Positions 1-6,322 of a stretch of DNA of 8,877 bases are shown here, piece after piece. Source of the DNA: Anaerolineales bacterium (lineage in GTDB: Bacteria; Chloroflexota; Anaerolineae; Anaerolineales; Anaerolineaceae). How positions within the stretch are numbered: position 1 is the first letter of the stretch; each line of letters begins with the position of its first letter. The stretch is from positions 1-8,877 of the forward strand of contig JAGVAB010000049.1 in the NCBI GenBank assembly GCA_020060485.1. Reading direction: 5' to 3'. The translations under genes and the position numbers were made by a program. Under the pieces are notes generated by a model. That model had not been told where the DNA came from. It did not search any database and was given only the letters and a program-made list of their open reading frames with translations.

Positions 1-1095
1 ACCCCGCTGCCCGCGCCGGTGGTGCATACTGTGCCTGGCGGAGCGGGTATGGTGCCCACGTCGCCGCCGCCCGCAGTACTCCCTTCTCCCACAGCAACCC
101 TGCGGGTTGTACCCAGTCCCTCGCCTTCGCCGACTGCTTTGCCGCAAAAGGTGGAATTGCCTGTGCCGGCCTTTGAAAAACAGGACTGGAATGCCTGCGG
201 CCCGGCCACCCTGGCCATGCATCTGCGGGCTTATGACTGGCAGGGAGATCAGTTCGTGATCTCCGAGCAGATCAAACCCAACCGGCGCGACCGCAATGTC
301 AATGTGGAAGAGCTGGCGGCCTATGTGCTGGGCAGTGTACCGGAACTGCAAGTGATCTACCGGGTGGGCGGCGATCTGCAATTGTTAAAGCGGCTGCTGG
401 CTGCCGGCTTCCCGGTGATGATCGAGGAAGCCTTCACCCTGCCGGAAGCCTTCTGGTATCAGGATGACCTGTGGTCGGGGCATTACCTGCTGCTTACCGG
501 TTACGATGACGCAGCCCAGGTCTTTTTTGCCCAGGATTCCTACATCGGCCCGAACCAGGTCGTGCCCTATGCCACCCTGGACGCCAACTGGAAGACCTTC
601 AACCGGGTGTTTTTCCTGCTCTTCCCGCCGGAGCAGCAGGAGCAGGTGGCCGGTTTGCTGGGCGAGGATTGGGAGCGGGACGCCAACCGCCAGCGCGCCC
701 TGGATGCCGCCCGGGCGGCCATCGAACAGGACCCGCAGGACTCATTTGCCTGGTTCAACCTGGGCAGCAATCTGGTGTATTTTGCGCGTTATGCCGAAGC
801 CGCCGAAGCCTATGATACCGTGCGGCAACTGGGTATGCCGCAGCGCATGCTGCGCTACCAGTTTGGGCCTTTTTTGGCCTATTTCCACGCCGGGCGCACG
901 CCAGACCTGCTGGCGATGAGCGCCTATGCCCTGAAGAGCACGCCCAATTCGGAAGAGGCCTTGCTGTGGCAGGGCTGGGGATTGTATCGTCAGGGCGACC
1001 GGGCCGGGGCATTGGCTTCCTTCCGGGCGGCGCTGGACGTCAATCCGCTGTATGGCGATGCACACTACGCCATCAATTACGTGAACAACAACTAA
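1..1095 (+). CDS. C39-like cysteine peptidase with C-terminal TPR repeats (5' end outside window)
   Basis: Probable exported peptidase-like protein. The frame is open from base 1, so the gene starts upstream; GTG codons at 19 and 22 are internal candidates without a convincing ribosome binding site. Counting residues from the GTG at 19, residues 11-50 form a Pro/Ser/Thr-rich linker typical of a spacer after a membrane anchor or signal peptide. Residues 53-205 look like a Peptidase_C39_2 domain: QDWNACGPA gives the nucleophile Cys60 and oxyanion Gln55, SGHYLLLTGYDD gives His155, and AQDSYIGP gives Asp173, so the triad appears complete. Residues 222-355 contain TPR-like helical repeats (DSFAWFNLGSNL, ALLWQGWGLYRQGDRAGALA), likely for protein binding. 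C39 domains cleave double-glycine leaders in bacteriocin exporters, but stand-alone C39_2 proteins mostly lack known substrates, so the substrate is unknown. A HAD phosphatase follows 35 bases later on the same strand. Confidence 0.85.
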   Translation, partial: TPLPAPVVHTVPGGAGMVPTSPPPAVLPSPTATLRVVPSPSPSPTALPQKVELPVPAFEKQDWNACGPATLAMHLRAYDWQGDQFVISEQIKPNRRDRNVNVEELAAYVLGSVPELQVIYRVGGDLQLLKRLLAAGFPVMIEEAFTLPEAFWYQDDLWSGHYLLLTGYDDAAQVFFAQDSYIGPNQVVPYATLDANWKTFNRVFFLLFPPEQQEQVAGLLGEDWERDANRQRALDAARAAIEQDPQDSFAWFNLGSNLVYFARYAEAAEAYDTVRQLGMPQRMLRYQFGPFLAYFHAGRTPDLLAMSAYALKSTPNSEEALLWQGWGLYRQGDRAGALASFRAALDVNPLYGDAHYAINYVNNN

Positions 1096-1130
1096 CTCTC
1101 CGGACAGCTCTGGCCGGGTGGAGGTGGAAT

Positions 1131-1823
1131 ATGCCGCTGGATATCCCGCGCATTCAGGCTTTGTGTTTTGATGTGGACGGTACCCTCAGCGATACCGACG
1201 ATCAATTTGTGCACCATTTGTATAACCTGCTGAGTCCCTTGTATGATTCGCGGCTGCTCTCGCAGCGGGCGGTGCAGGGCATCTCGCGCTGGCTGGTGAT
1301 GGCTTTGGAGACGCCCGGCAACCTGACTTATGCCGTGGTGGACCGCACACGCCTGGATGATGTGCTGCTGCACCCCATCAAGGACAGGTTCGGGTTTCAG
1401 GGAAAACCAGCGCCAGCATTCTGGCTGATGGAGGGGGTGGATGACATGCTGGCGGCGCTGGCAGCCCGCTATCCGCTGGCAGTGGTCAGTGCCCGCAATC
1501 AGCAGGGTACCCTGGCTTTTCTGCGCCAGTTTGAGCTGGAAGGGTATTTCCAGGCGGTGGCCACGGCCCGCACCTGCCAGTTCACCAAACCATTCGCCGA
1601 CCCGGTGTTGTGGGCGGCGCAGCAGATGGGGGTTGCGCCTGAAAACTGTCTGATGATCGGGGATACCACGGTGGATATCCGCGCCGGGCGGGCAGCCGGG
1701 GCGCAGACGGTGGGCGTTTTATGCGGTTTTGGACATGAGAAAGAATTGCGCCGGGCAGGGGCGGATCTGATCCTGGCGCAGACGGCGCAACTGACTGAAA
1801 CCTTGATCGGGGCTTGCGACTAA
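1131..1823 (+). CDS. HAD-superfamily hydrolase, phosphoglycolate phosphatase-like
   Basis: Cytoplasmic phosphatase of the haloacid dehalogenase superfamily, 230 aa, the usual size for HAD-IA enzymes. All four motifs are visible: motif I FDVDGTLSDTDD (nucleophile Asp14, acid/base Asp16), motif II AVVSARN (Ser120), motif III Lys153 in FTKPFADP, and motif IV MIGDTTVDI (Asp178 and Asp182 binding Mg2+). The GRAAGAQTVGVLCGFG segment and the GADLIL stretch near the end are typical of the Gph/PpaX subgroup. A helical cap lies between motifs I and II (about residues 22-100). The ATG at 1131 is preferred over upstream starts because GGAGGTGG (1120-1127) sits just before it and the HAD fold begins eight residues in; the longer open frame from 966 only overlaps the peptidase gene. 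Likely cotranscribed with that gene. The exact substrate (phosphoglycolate, pyrophosphate or a sugar phosphate) cannot be read from the sequence. Confidence 0.9.
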   Translation: MPLDIPRIQALCFDVDGTLSDTDDQFVHHLYNLLSPLYDSRLLSQRAVQGISRWLVMALETPGNLTYAVVDRTRLDDVLLHPIKDRFGFQGKPAPAFWLMEGVDDMLAALAARYPLAVVSARNQQGTLAFLRQFELEGYFQAVATARTCQFTKPFADPVLWAAQQMGVAPENCLMIGDTTVDIRAGRAAGAQTVGVLCGFGHEKELRRAGADLILAQTAQLTETLIGACD

Positions 1824-1831
1824 AAGGGGTT

Positions 1832-2386
1832 CTACCGGGGCACTAAAACCAGGGTGCGGATATCCACAATATTCTCGGGGGCCACACGATGGTAATAGCA
1901 TTGACCATCGGCTGCCACGCACCAGATACGCCAGCCGTCATAGAGTTTGATCAAGTTTCCGCTTTGATTCTCAACATAGATGAAATATGGGTCGCCTGCC
2001 TGGGTGCCCAGGCCGACATCAGCGCCGTGTGGCCCCCAGCGGATGCCTTCCACGGGCATGCTCCAGTCCTGGGGGTTCAGGCCGATATCGGTATAGGCAT
2101 AGCTGTCCCAACTGCGCGGCCAGCGGCCATTGGCGGCATAGAAACCATTGATGCGCGTCAAAAAGTCCTCAACAATCACCAGCACCTTGTTTTCCTGCTC
2201 TTGCGAAGCATTCTCCAGGCGCAGCCCGTTCAGGACATTTTTAAATCCTTCGCCAATGGTGGGCCCTGCTACCGACAGACTGACGATCACAACCACAGCT
2301 ACCAGCACCAGGATCAGGGCAAATTCCACGGTGCCCTGACCGGCCATATCTTGTTTGGAGAGGAAGAAACGGGTTTTCATTTTCAT
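1832..2386 (-). CDS. Flp/TadE-like type IVb prepilin with long C-terminal domain
   Basis: Probable prepilin, 184 aa. The N-terminus MKMKTRFFLSKQDMAG is a short basic leader. G16/Q17 is a plausible prepilin peptidase site, because Glu21 then falls at the conserved +5 position and Phe22 at +6, the Flp pattern. Residues 22-41 form one hydrophobic helix (ALILVLVAVVVIVSLSVAGP). Unlike ordinary Flp pilins of about 50-80 aa, about 140 residues follow, with many aromatic residues (GFYAANGRWPRSWDSY) and a Cys156/Cys163 pair that could form a disulphide. This suggests a folded head like that of pseudopilins or minor pilins. The ATG at 2386 is chosen because it starts the leader and lies 20 bases after the preceding gene's stop; GGGA upstream is only a modest ribosome site. 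The longer open frame to 2932 is an antisense-frame artefact through that gene. The gene converges on the HAD gene with 8 bases between stops. No tad/pil machinery genes are in the window. Confidence 0.8.
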   Translation of the reverse strand: MKMKTRFFLSKQDMAGQGTVEFALILVLVAVVVIVSLSVAGPTIGEGFKNVLNGLRLENASQEQENKVLVIVEDFLTRINGFYAANGRWPRSWDSYAYTDIGLNPQDWSMPVEGIRWGPHGADVGLGTQAGDPYFIYVENQSGNLIKLYDGWRIWCVAADGQCYYHRVAPENIVDIRTLVLVPR

Positions 2387-2406
2387 CTCATTCCCGGCGC
2401 TGGCGC

Positions 2407-2817
2407 TCACTTGCGCAGCACGATTTTGCCCAGATCTACAGCCTGATCGCTGATGATGATGACCGGCTGGCGCCAGACGCCATAGGTGGTCTCGATGATC
2501 ATCTCGTGCTCGCCGGGGCGCAGCTCGGGGAAGAAGAAATAACCGTCTTCGTAGGTGCGCACTTTCACATCCGAGATCGTGATCAATGCCTGGGCTGGCT
2601 GGCCGGTTGGTGTCACCAGATACCCTTCGGCTCCGCCAGGCGGGCTGAATACATTTGAACTCAACAGGAAGAGGGCGCCTGTGCCCGCCAACCATAGCAC
2701 CGCAAAGATGACGCCGGCCATGATCCACTTGCGCCGGTTCTGGTAAATGCGGTCTTTCAGTGAACTGGGGCGGGTCTCGGAAGGCTGATCGAGGCTGGGA
2801 CTGTTTTCGAAAGCCAT
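2407..2817 (-). CDS. Single-pass membrane protein with carboxypeptidase-regulatory-like (Ig-fold) domain
   Basis: 136-aa protein with a polar, probably cytoplasmic N-terminus (residues 1-30, many Ser/Pro/Lys/Arg). One transmembrane helix follows (WIMAGVIFAVLWLAGTGALF, about 31-53), then an external beta-rich domain. The domain reads EGYLVTPTGQPAQALITIS, then TYEDGYFFFPELRPGEHEM, the signature of CarboxypepD_reg-like beta-sandwiches (repeat of inside-outside strands with DG(Y/F)xF and L.PG.(H/Y)). Such domains are non-catalytic and usually mediate adhesion or assembly. The start at 2817 has AAGGA at good spacing upstream; a longer version to 2868 lacks this. It is the first gene of a two-gene minus-strand unit with the prepilin, so a role in pilin anchoring, assembly or display is plausible but inferred only from adjacency. 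Confidence 0.8.
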   Translation of the reverse strand: MAFENSPSLDQPSETRPSSLKDRIYQNRRKWIMAGVIFAVLWLAGTGALFLLSSNVFSPPGGAEGYLVTPTGQPAQALITISDVKVRTYEDGYFFFPELRPGEHEMIIETTYGVWRQPVIIISDQAVDLGKIVLRK

Positions 2818-2858
2818 TGGGCAATCCTTTTTGTGGAAGAAATTGGTACTGTTTTTGG

Positions 2859-2867
2859 ATTCTATCA
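2859..2867 (-). promoter_or_regulatory. Extended -10 promoter for the membrane protein/prepilin unit
   Basis: On the minus strand the sequence reads TGATAGAAT, i.e. a TGn extension plus TAGAAT (5 of 6 to the consensus -10). It would start transcription near 2852 and leave a leader of about 35 bases to the ATG at 2817. The -35 region (TTTCAG at 2887-2882) is weak, as is common when the TGn extension is present. This is a prediction from motif and position. Confidence 0.5.
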
Positions 2868-2892
2868 TTTCCCTGAAATTTCTGAAATCCTC

Positions 2893-2921
2893 TTGACAAA
2901 CAATCAGAATGGGTATATATT
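2893..2921 (+). promoter_or_regulatory. Sigma70-type promoter for the six-TM protein/winged-helix operon
   Basis: A perfect -35 hexamer TTGACA (2893-2898) is followed after 17 bases by TATATT (2916-2921), a 5/6 match to the -10. Transcription should begin near 2928, inside the palindromic operator directly downstream, so the site is well placed for repression. Confidence 0.7.
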
Positions 2922-2924
2922 ATT

Positions 2925-2957
2925 GCATACAAGTTTGTATTGCAAACCAGTTTGTAT
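2925..2957 (+). promoter_or_regulatory. Tandem palindromic operator overlapping the transcription start
   Basis: ATACAA-GT-TTGTAT (2927-2940) is a perfect palindrome with 6-base arms. A second copy of the same 16-base block follows one helical-turn-and-a-half away: GCATACAAGTTTGTAT (2925-2940) and GCAAACCAGTTTGTAT (2942-2957) match at 14 of 16 positions, with a 17-base period. The second is an imperfect palindrome (4 of 6 arm pairs). The sites lie between the -10 box and the ribosome binding site GAGG (2961-2964) of the gene at 2970. The winged-helix protein encoded second in the operon is the obvious candidate ligand; that link is inference. Confidence 0.65.
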
Positions 2958-2969
2958 AGTGAGGATAAG

Positions 2970-3611
2970 ATGAAAGAAGAACAATTGGATCAAGTAACAA
3001 AACGAACCGCCAGCTATTGGTATGTTGATGGTCTGGCCGAGATGGGCACGGGTTTCGTGTTCCTGGTGCTGGGGGTGTTTTACCTGGCGCTGACCCGCTT
3101 TCCGCCTGTGGGCATCGCGGCTGTGGCCGTGGGCATTGGGCAGCCGCTGATCATTCTGCTGGGCGTTTTTGGCGTGTCCAGAGTGGTGCGCCTGCTCAAG
3201 GAGCGCATCACCTTCCCGCGCACGGGCTATGTTTCTTACCGCCGCCCGCCGGCCAGCAAGCGCCGCAAGAAGGCGATGATGGCCGGCACGATTGCGGCAG
3301 TAATTGCCATGCTGGTAACCCTGGCATTCGTCAAGCTGGAGCATGCCACGATCTGGCTGGTGGCTGGTGTTCTGGGCGCCCTGGTGCCGGTGCTGTTTGG
3401 TTACCGGCTGGGTCTGCCGCGATTTTATGTGATCGCCGGGTGCATGGTTGCCTGGAGCATTGTGATCAATTTTCTGCCTGTGCTTTCCGAGATGATGTAT
3501 TCCGTGCTGTTCTATGGCGGCTTGGGTGTGATCGTTACCGGCTCGGGCGCCATCACCTTGCTGCGCTACCTGCGCAACACCCGGCCAGCCGACGAGGTGC
3601 AGGATGAATGA
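2970..3611 (+). CDS. Six-TM integral membrane protein of unknown function, partner of a winged-helix regulator
   Basis: 213-aa inner-membrane protein. Hydrophobic segments are at about residues 22-41, 46-69, 103-121, 126-144, 150-170 and 176-198. A basic cytoplasmic-type loop (LLKERITFPRTGYVSYRRPP, then SKRRKK, about 77-102) separates TM2 from TM3. The N-terminus carries YWYVDGLAEMGTG, a pattern I associate with membrane proteins encoded beside small winged-helix regulators in Chloroflexota and some Firmicutes; their function is not known to me. The start at 2970 is supported by GAGG (2961-2964) five bases upstream, and begins after the promoter and operator; an earlier ATG at 2940 would place coding sequence over the operator. 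The stop overlaps the start of the next gene by 8 bases, indicating translational coupling. No transporter, enzyme or channel motif is recognisable. Confidence 0.8.
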   Translation: MKEEQLDQVTKRTASYWYVDGLAEMGTGFVFLVLGVFYLALTRFPPVGIAAVAVGIGQPLIILLGVFGVSRVVRLLKERITFPRTGYVSYRRPPASKRRKKAMMAGTIAAVIAMLVTLAFVKLEHATIWLVAGVLGALVPVLFGYRLGLPRFYVIAGCMVAWSIVINFLPVLSEMMYSVLFYGGLGVIVTGSGAITLLRYLRNTRPADEVQDE

Positions 3612-3912
3612 GGAGCAGGTTCCATTTTCCGATCTGGACCGTGTTATTCATGAGCCGGCCCGGTTGTTGATCGTGACCATTCTCTCCACGGTGGAACAGG
3701 CGGATTTCCTCTTTCTGCTGCGTGAGACGGGTTTGACAAAAGGCAATTTGTCTTCGCACCTGGCGCGCCTGGAGAAGAGCGGTTACGTGGCGGTGGAAAA
3801 AACCTATAAAGGTAAGCTGCCAATGACCCTGTGCAGTTTGACCGCGGAAGGCTTGCAGGCATTCCAGCAATACCGCCAACAGTTGGATGATCTGCTGGCC
3901 CGCGGCCAGTGA
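3604..3912 (+). CDS. Small winged-helix transcriptional regulator (HTH_27 / MarR-ArsR-like)
   Basis: 102-aa DNA-binding protein. The fold is a winged helix: helix 1 around LDRVIHEPARLLIVTILSTV (11-30), a helix-turn-helix at about 33-58 with recognition helix TKGNLSSHLARLEKSG, then a wing at 61-80 (YVAVEKTYKGKLPMTLCSLT), and a C-terminal dimerisation helix (AEGLQAFQQYRQQLDDLLA). The pattern 'TKGNLSSHL..LE..GYV.V.K...GK.P.T...LT..G' is characteristic of the HTH_27 family. No metal-binding Cys/His cluster or ligand-binding domain is visible, so the signal may be passed through the membrane partner or be unknown. The ATG lies within the end of the upstream gene, with GAGGTG (3594-3599) suitably placed. 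It probably binds the tandem ATACAA..TTGTAT sites at 2925-2957 and controls its own operon; the spacing supports this but binding is unproven. Confidence 0.88.
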   Translation: MNEEQVPFSDLDRVIHEPARLLIVTILSTVEQADFLFLLRETGLTKGNLSSHLARLEKSGYVAVEKTYKGKLPMTLCSLTAEGLQAFQQYRQQLDDLLARGQ

Positions 3913-3961
3913 GTTCCAGCTTCCGTACATTGCCGGGGTTTCTTCACCCCAGGTTTGTTTC

Positions 3962-4004
3962 AGAAAGACCGTGCGCCGGGCATGTCGAAGCGCACGGTCT
4001 TTCT
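3962..4004 (+). terminator. Hairpin terminator after the winged-helix gene
   Basis: Perfect 14-base inverted repeat: AGAAAGACCGTGCG (3962-3975) pairs with CGCACGGTCTTTCT (3991-4004) around a 15-base loop. The stem is GC-rich in its upper part and ends in CTTTCTATT, a weak U-tract. It sits 49 bases past the stop codon at 3912. The A-rich/T-rich base means it could work in either direction. Confidence 0.7.
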
Positions 4005-4012
4005 ATTGATCA

Positions 4013-4076
4013 AAACCGGATACCGGGCTTGCATCCCCTGGTACTGCCTCCAGGGGCGGGGTCGGGGTATCGGTTT
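4013..4076. other. Long imperfect hairpin of unknown role upstream of AIM24
   Basis: Outer arms AAACCGGATACC (4013-4024) and GGTATCGGTTT (4066-4076) pair over 11 bases with one bulged base. An internal loop of about 10 by 9 bases follows, then a perfect 7-base inner stem CCCCTGG (4035-4041) / CCAGGGG (4050-4056) with an 8-base loop. It lies between a terminator and the AIM24 promoter, so it is not in the AIM24 mRNA as predicted. It could be a second terminator-like structure, a small structured RNA, or a REP/MITE-like repeat. It has no U-tract, so intrinsic termination is unlikely. Confidence 0.5.
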
Positions 4077-4116
4077 GCAGTTCCCCGAAGTCGCCGAAAA
4101 CAGGACAATTTTGGTA

Positions 4117-4145
4117 TTGTTTTTGCGCAGCGCTCATGCTACAAT
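4117..4145 (+). promoter_or_regulatory. Extended -10 promoter for the AIM24 gene
   Basis: TGCTACAAT (4137-4145) contains a TGn extension and a 5/6 match to the -10 hexamer. TTGTTT (4117-4122) is a half-matching -35 at exactly 17 bases. Transcription would begin near 4152, giving a leader of about 44 bases before the ATG at 4196. Confidence 0.6.
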
Positions 4146-4195
4146 TTCTGAAATTGATCTTGTTTATCCTGTTCAATCCATTCACGGAGGGAAAA

Positions 4196-4876
4196 ATGCG
4201 TTACGAAATTTTTGGCACAGTCATGCAGTCATTGGATGTCTTTCTGGAGCAGGGCGAGAAGGTGTACACCGAATCGGGGGGCATGGCCTGGATGATCGGC
4301 AACATTAGCATGGAAACCAGCACCAGAGGCGGGGTGATGGCCGGCCTGGGGCGCAAGCTGGCTGGCGAATCGCTGTTCATGACCACCTATACCTGCACCG
4401 GCTCCAAGGGCATGGTCACCTTTACGCCGGAGGGCCCAGGCAAGGTGCTGCCCATGGAACTGGCGGCGGGCGAGAGCATCATCTGCCAGAAGGATGCCTT
4501 CATGTGCGCCCAGGACAGCGTGGCTCTGGAGATGCACTTCCGCAAGCAGTTGGGCGCCGGCCTGTTCGGCGGCGAAGGTTTCATCCTGCAAAAGATCACC
4601 GGCCCCGGCACGGCTTTTCTGGAGATCCCGGGCGAGGTTCGTTCCTATACCCTCAAGGAAGGCCAGACCATCAAGGTGGACCCCGGCCACATTGCCGCCT
4701 TTGATCCTTCGGTGCGCTACGAGATTGAATCGGTGAAGGGCTTGAAGAACATCCTTTTCAGCGGCGAAGGCCTGTTCCTGGCGACCCTTTCCGGTCCTGG
4801 CCGGGTGTGGCTGGAGAGCATGCCGCTTTCCAACCTGGCCAGCAAACTGGCGCGCTACCTGCCCAACAAGGGATAG
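4196..4876 (+). CDS. AIM24 family protein
   Basis: 226-aa protein matching the AIM24/TIGR00266 family at its usual length. Family features visible: EKVYTESGGMAWM (21-33), GESLFMTTYT (57-66), GGEGFILQKITGPGTAFLE (125-143), VDPGHIAAFDPSVRYEIE (161-178) and the end SGPGRVWLESMPLSNLA (199-215). The fold is a repeated beta-sandwich/TRAP-like barrel with Gly-rich turns. There is no signal peptide or membrane helix, so it is probably cytoplasmic or peripherally membrane-bound. The family is named for a yeast mitochondrial protein; its bacterial role remains unclear, so no function is assigned. The ATG at 4196 is chosen because GGAGGG (4186-4191) precedes it and the conserved fold starts at once; an in-frame ATG at 4136 lies within the promoter. 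It appears monocistronic, framed by its own promoter and terminator. Confidence 0.92.
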   Translation: MRYEIFGTVMQSLDVFLEQGEKVYTESGGMAWMIGNISMETSTRGGVMAGLGRKLAGESLFMTTYTCTGSKGMVTFTPEGPGKVLPMELAAGESIICQKDAFMCAQDSVALEMHFRKQLGAGLFGGEGFILQKITGPGTAFLEIPGEVRSYTLKEGQTIKVDPGHIAAFDPSVRYEIESVKGLKNILFSGEGLFLATLSGPGRVWLESMPLSNLASKLARYLPNKG

Positions 4877-4901
4877 TCAAGCGGTAATTGTTCAGGAAGA
4901 G

Positions 4902-4931
4902 AAAACTGCCCCATTTATTGGGGCAGTTTTT
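4902..4931 (+). terminator. Rho-independent terminator after AIM24
   Basis: AAAACTGCCCC (4902-4912) and GGGGCAGTTTT (4920-4930) form a perfect 11-base stem with a 7-base ATTTATT loop, ending in TTTTT. It lies 25 bases after the AIM24 stop. The A-run on the left arm means it may also serve minus-strand transcription. Confidence 0.92.
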
Positions 4932-5009
4932 GCAGGGCAACCTTCCGGCCGCGGCCTGACGTTGACGGAATATCGCTGCACGGGGCAATTGGAGCGAAGG
5001 AGTTTCTAA

Positions 5010-6299
5010 ATGAAGAAAAAATTGGCTTACATTATATTTTATGGACTATTGATTCTCAGTGGCTGCATGTCCTCTTTGCGGCCACTAGTTTCTACTGTTA
5101 TTCCAACGACAATGGTTACTAATCATACACAGCAACCTGTTATCCATTCAACAGCTACCAATATGCCTCTACTTCCTTCACCAACCTCCGTTTCTGGGCC
5201 GGTTGAATCGGCCTGTTTGAGCATTCAATCTGATTTGCCAACAAACCATTCGTACGAAGGGAATTTGCTTTTATTAAATCCAGAGTATTCGTCAGAAACT
5301 TGGTTTTCATTATACAAACTTCAATCTAAAGAAAGTGTTTTACTTCCTTTTAGATATCCTTCTAGTCCAGCAGTCTCCCCAAATCGCACTCAGTTTGCTA
5401 TAGAAAACCATCAGGAAAATAGTATATATATATTTTCAACTAGCGGAGAGATAATAAAAAGTATACAAATGCAAAAAAACTGGGGATGGCTCGCAGACTG
5501 GTTAGATAACCAACAGATTGCTATCGTTATGGCGGAGCCATCCGGATATCCTCGTTATGATAAATACCCTGCTTCTGTATTGATTCTAAATCCTTTTACT
5601 GAGCAAACCCAAGTGTTATTGTCCAACTACCCTCACATTGATCTTGTCAATCCAATGACATCGTTTGGTGGTCGTTGGGGATCAACGATTTATAATCCTA
5701 CACTATCACGCGTCGTATATGCAGGAGCGGGGGATTTACCAGGATATATTCTCTACTCGTTGATCGAGGGAAAAATATTGGCGCAGATACCCCATTCTCA
5801 CCGAAGAGCTTTGCCAATCTGGTTTTCTAATGGAATACAATTTATTGTTTTAGGAGGAGATGAATTTTACAAAGTGAGTGCATCTGGTGAAATTGAAAAA
5901 CTTACCTGGTTCAATCCAGATTATATTAGCGAAAATGCAGGTCTGAAATACTTTATTAAGGATTATTATTCTTTGTCCCCAAACGAGAACCTTTTGGCTT
6001 TTTGGTTTGCAAAGCATGACGAGAATATTAGTTGGAACCAGACCACATTCACACTTGCTGTTTTGAATTTAGAGACCGGTGAGGTCATTGACACTTGTAT
6101 AATGTCAAGAAATTACACTCCTGAGGATCTTCCACCTTTGCCCTATCCTATTTGGTCACCAGACAGCAAAAATTTACTTATCTCAGCCAAATATTCTCAA
6201 GGAAGCGGCGGGCATTTGGTTTTAATTGACCTAGAGAAACAAGCAGCTTATCAATTGTCGAGTGACCTGGTTCCTGCAGGGTGGTTAGTGGTGAATTAA
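5010..6299 (+). CDS. Lipoprotein with WD40/TolB-like beta-propeller repeats
   Basis: 429-aa predicted surface lipoprotein. The signal peptide MKKKLAYIIFYGLLILSGC ends in lipobox LSGC, so Cys19 would be lipidated after signal peptidase II cleavage. A Thr/Ser/Pro-rich linker spans about 20-65. The rest shows repeated beta-strand blocks with PD40/TolB-type motifs: AVSPNRTQFAIE (121-132), SLSPNENLLAFWF (321-333), and PIWSPDSKNLLIS (380-392), each followed by a strand and 'LxLETG' or 'LIDLEKQ' turns. About six or seven blades are plausible. Such propellers usually bind proteins or ligands; no catalytic residues (for example a peptidase triad) are seen. AAGGAG (4997-5002) seven bases before the ATG supports the start. 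Codon use and base composition are strikingly AT-rich relative to neighbours. Followed after 23 bases by a small membrane-anchored protein gene; likely an operon. Confidence 0.82.
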   Translation: MKKKLAYIIFYGLLILSGCMSSLRPLVSTVIPTTMVTNHTQQPVIHSTATNMPLLPSPTSVSGPVESACLSIQSDLPTNHSYEGNLLLLNPEYSSETWFSLYKLQSKESVLLPFRYPSSPAVSPNRTQFAIENHQENSIYIFSTSGEIIKSIQMQKNWGWLADWLDNQQIAIVMAEPSGYPRYDKYPASVLILNPFTEQTQVLLSNYPHIDLVNPMTSFGGRWGSTIYNPTLSRVVYAGAGDLPGYILYSLIEGKILAQIPHSHRRALPIWFSNGIQFIVLGGDEFYKVSASGEIEKLTWFNPDYISENAGLKYFIKDYYSLSPNENLLAFWFAKHDENISWNQTTFTLAVLNLETGEVIDTCIMSRNYTPEDLPPLPYPIWSPDSKNLLISAKYSQGSGGHLVLIDLEKQAAYQLSSDLVPAGWLVVN

Positions 6300-6322
6300 T
6301 ACGCATAAATGAGGTGTGGTGC

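Noticed and set aside
1100..1117. Near-palindrome CCGGACAGCTCTGGCCGG between the peptidase and HAD genes
   Set aside because: It has only a two-base centre and one mismatch, no U-tract, and overlaps the approach to the HAD ribosome site; it is probably chance in GC-rich DNA.
966..1130. Longer start for the HAD phosphatase
   Set aside because: The extension overlaps the peptidase gene and is low-complexity; a strong ribosome site supports 1131.
2390..2932. N-terminal extension of the prepilin frame up to 2932
   Set aside because: It reads through the antisense frame of the CarboxypepD_reg-like gene, has compositionally unlikely sequence, and lacks a ribosome site; the prepilin leader starts at 2386.
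3909..4308. Open frames at 3909-4151 and 3955-4308
   Set aside because: They cover the terminator, the second hairpin and the AIM24 promoter, and show no protein-like pattern.
4962..4991. TTGACG with a possible -10 upstream of the lipoprotein gene
   Set aside because: The -35 is good, but no credible -10 lies at 16-18 bases, so no promoter is annotated.
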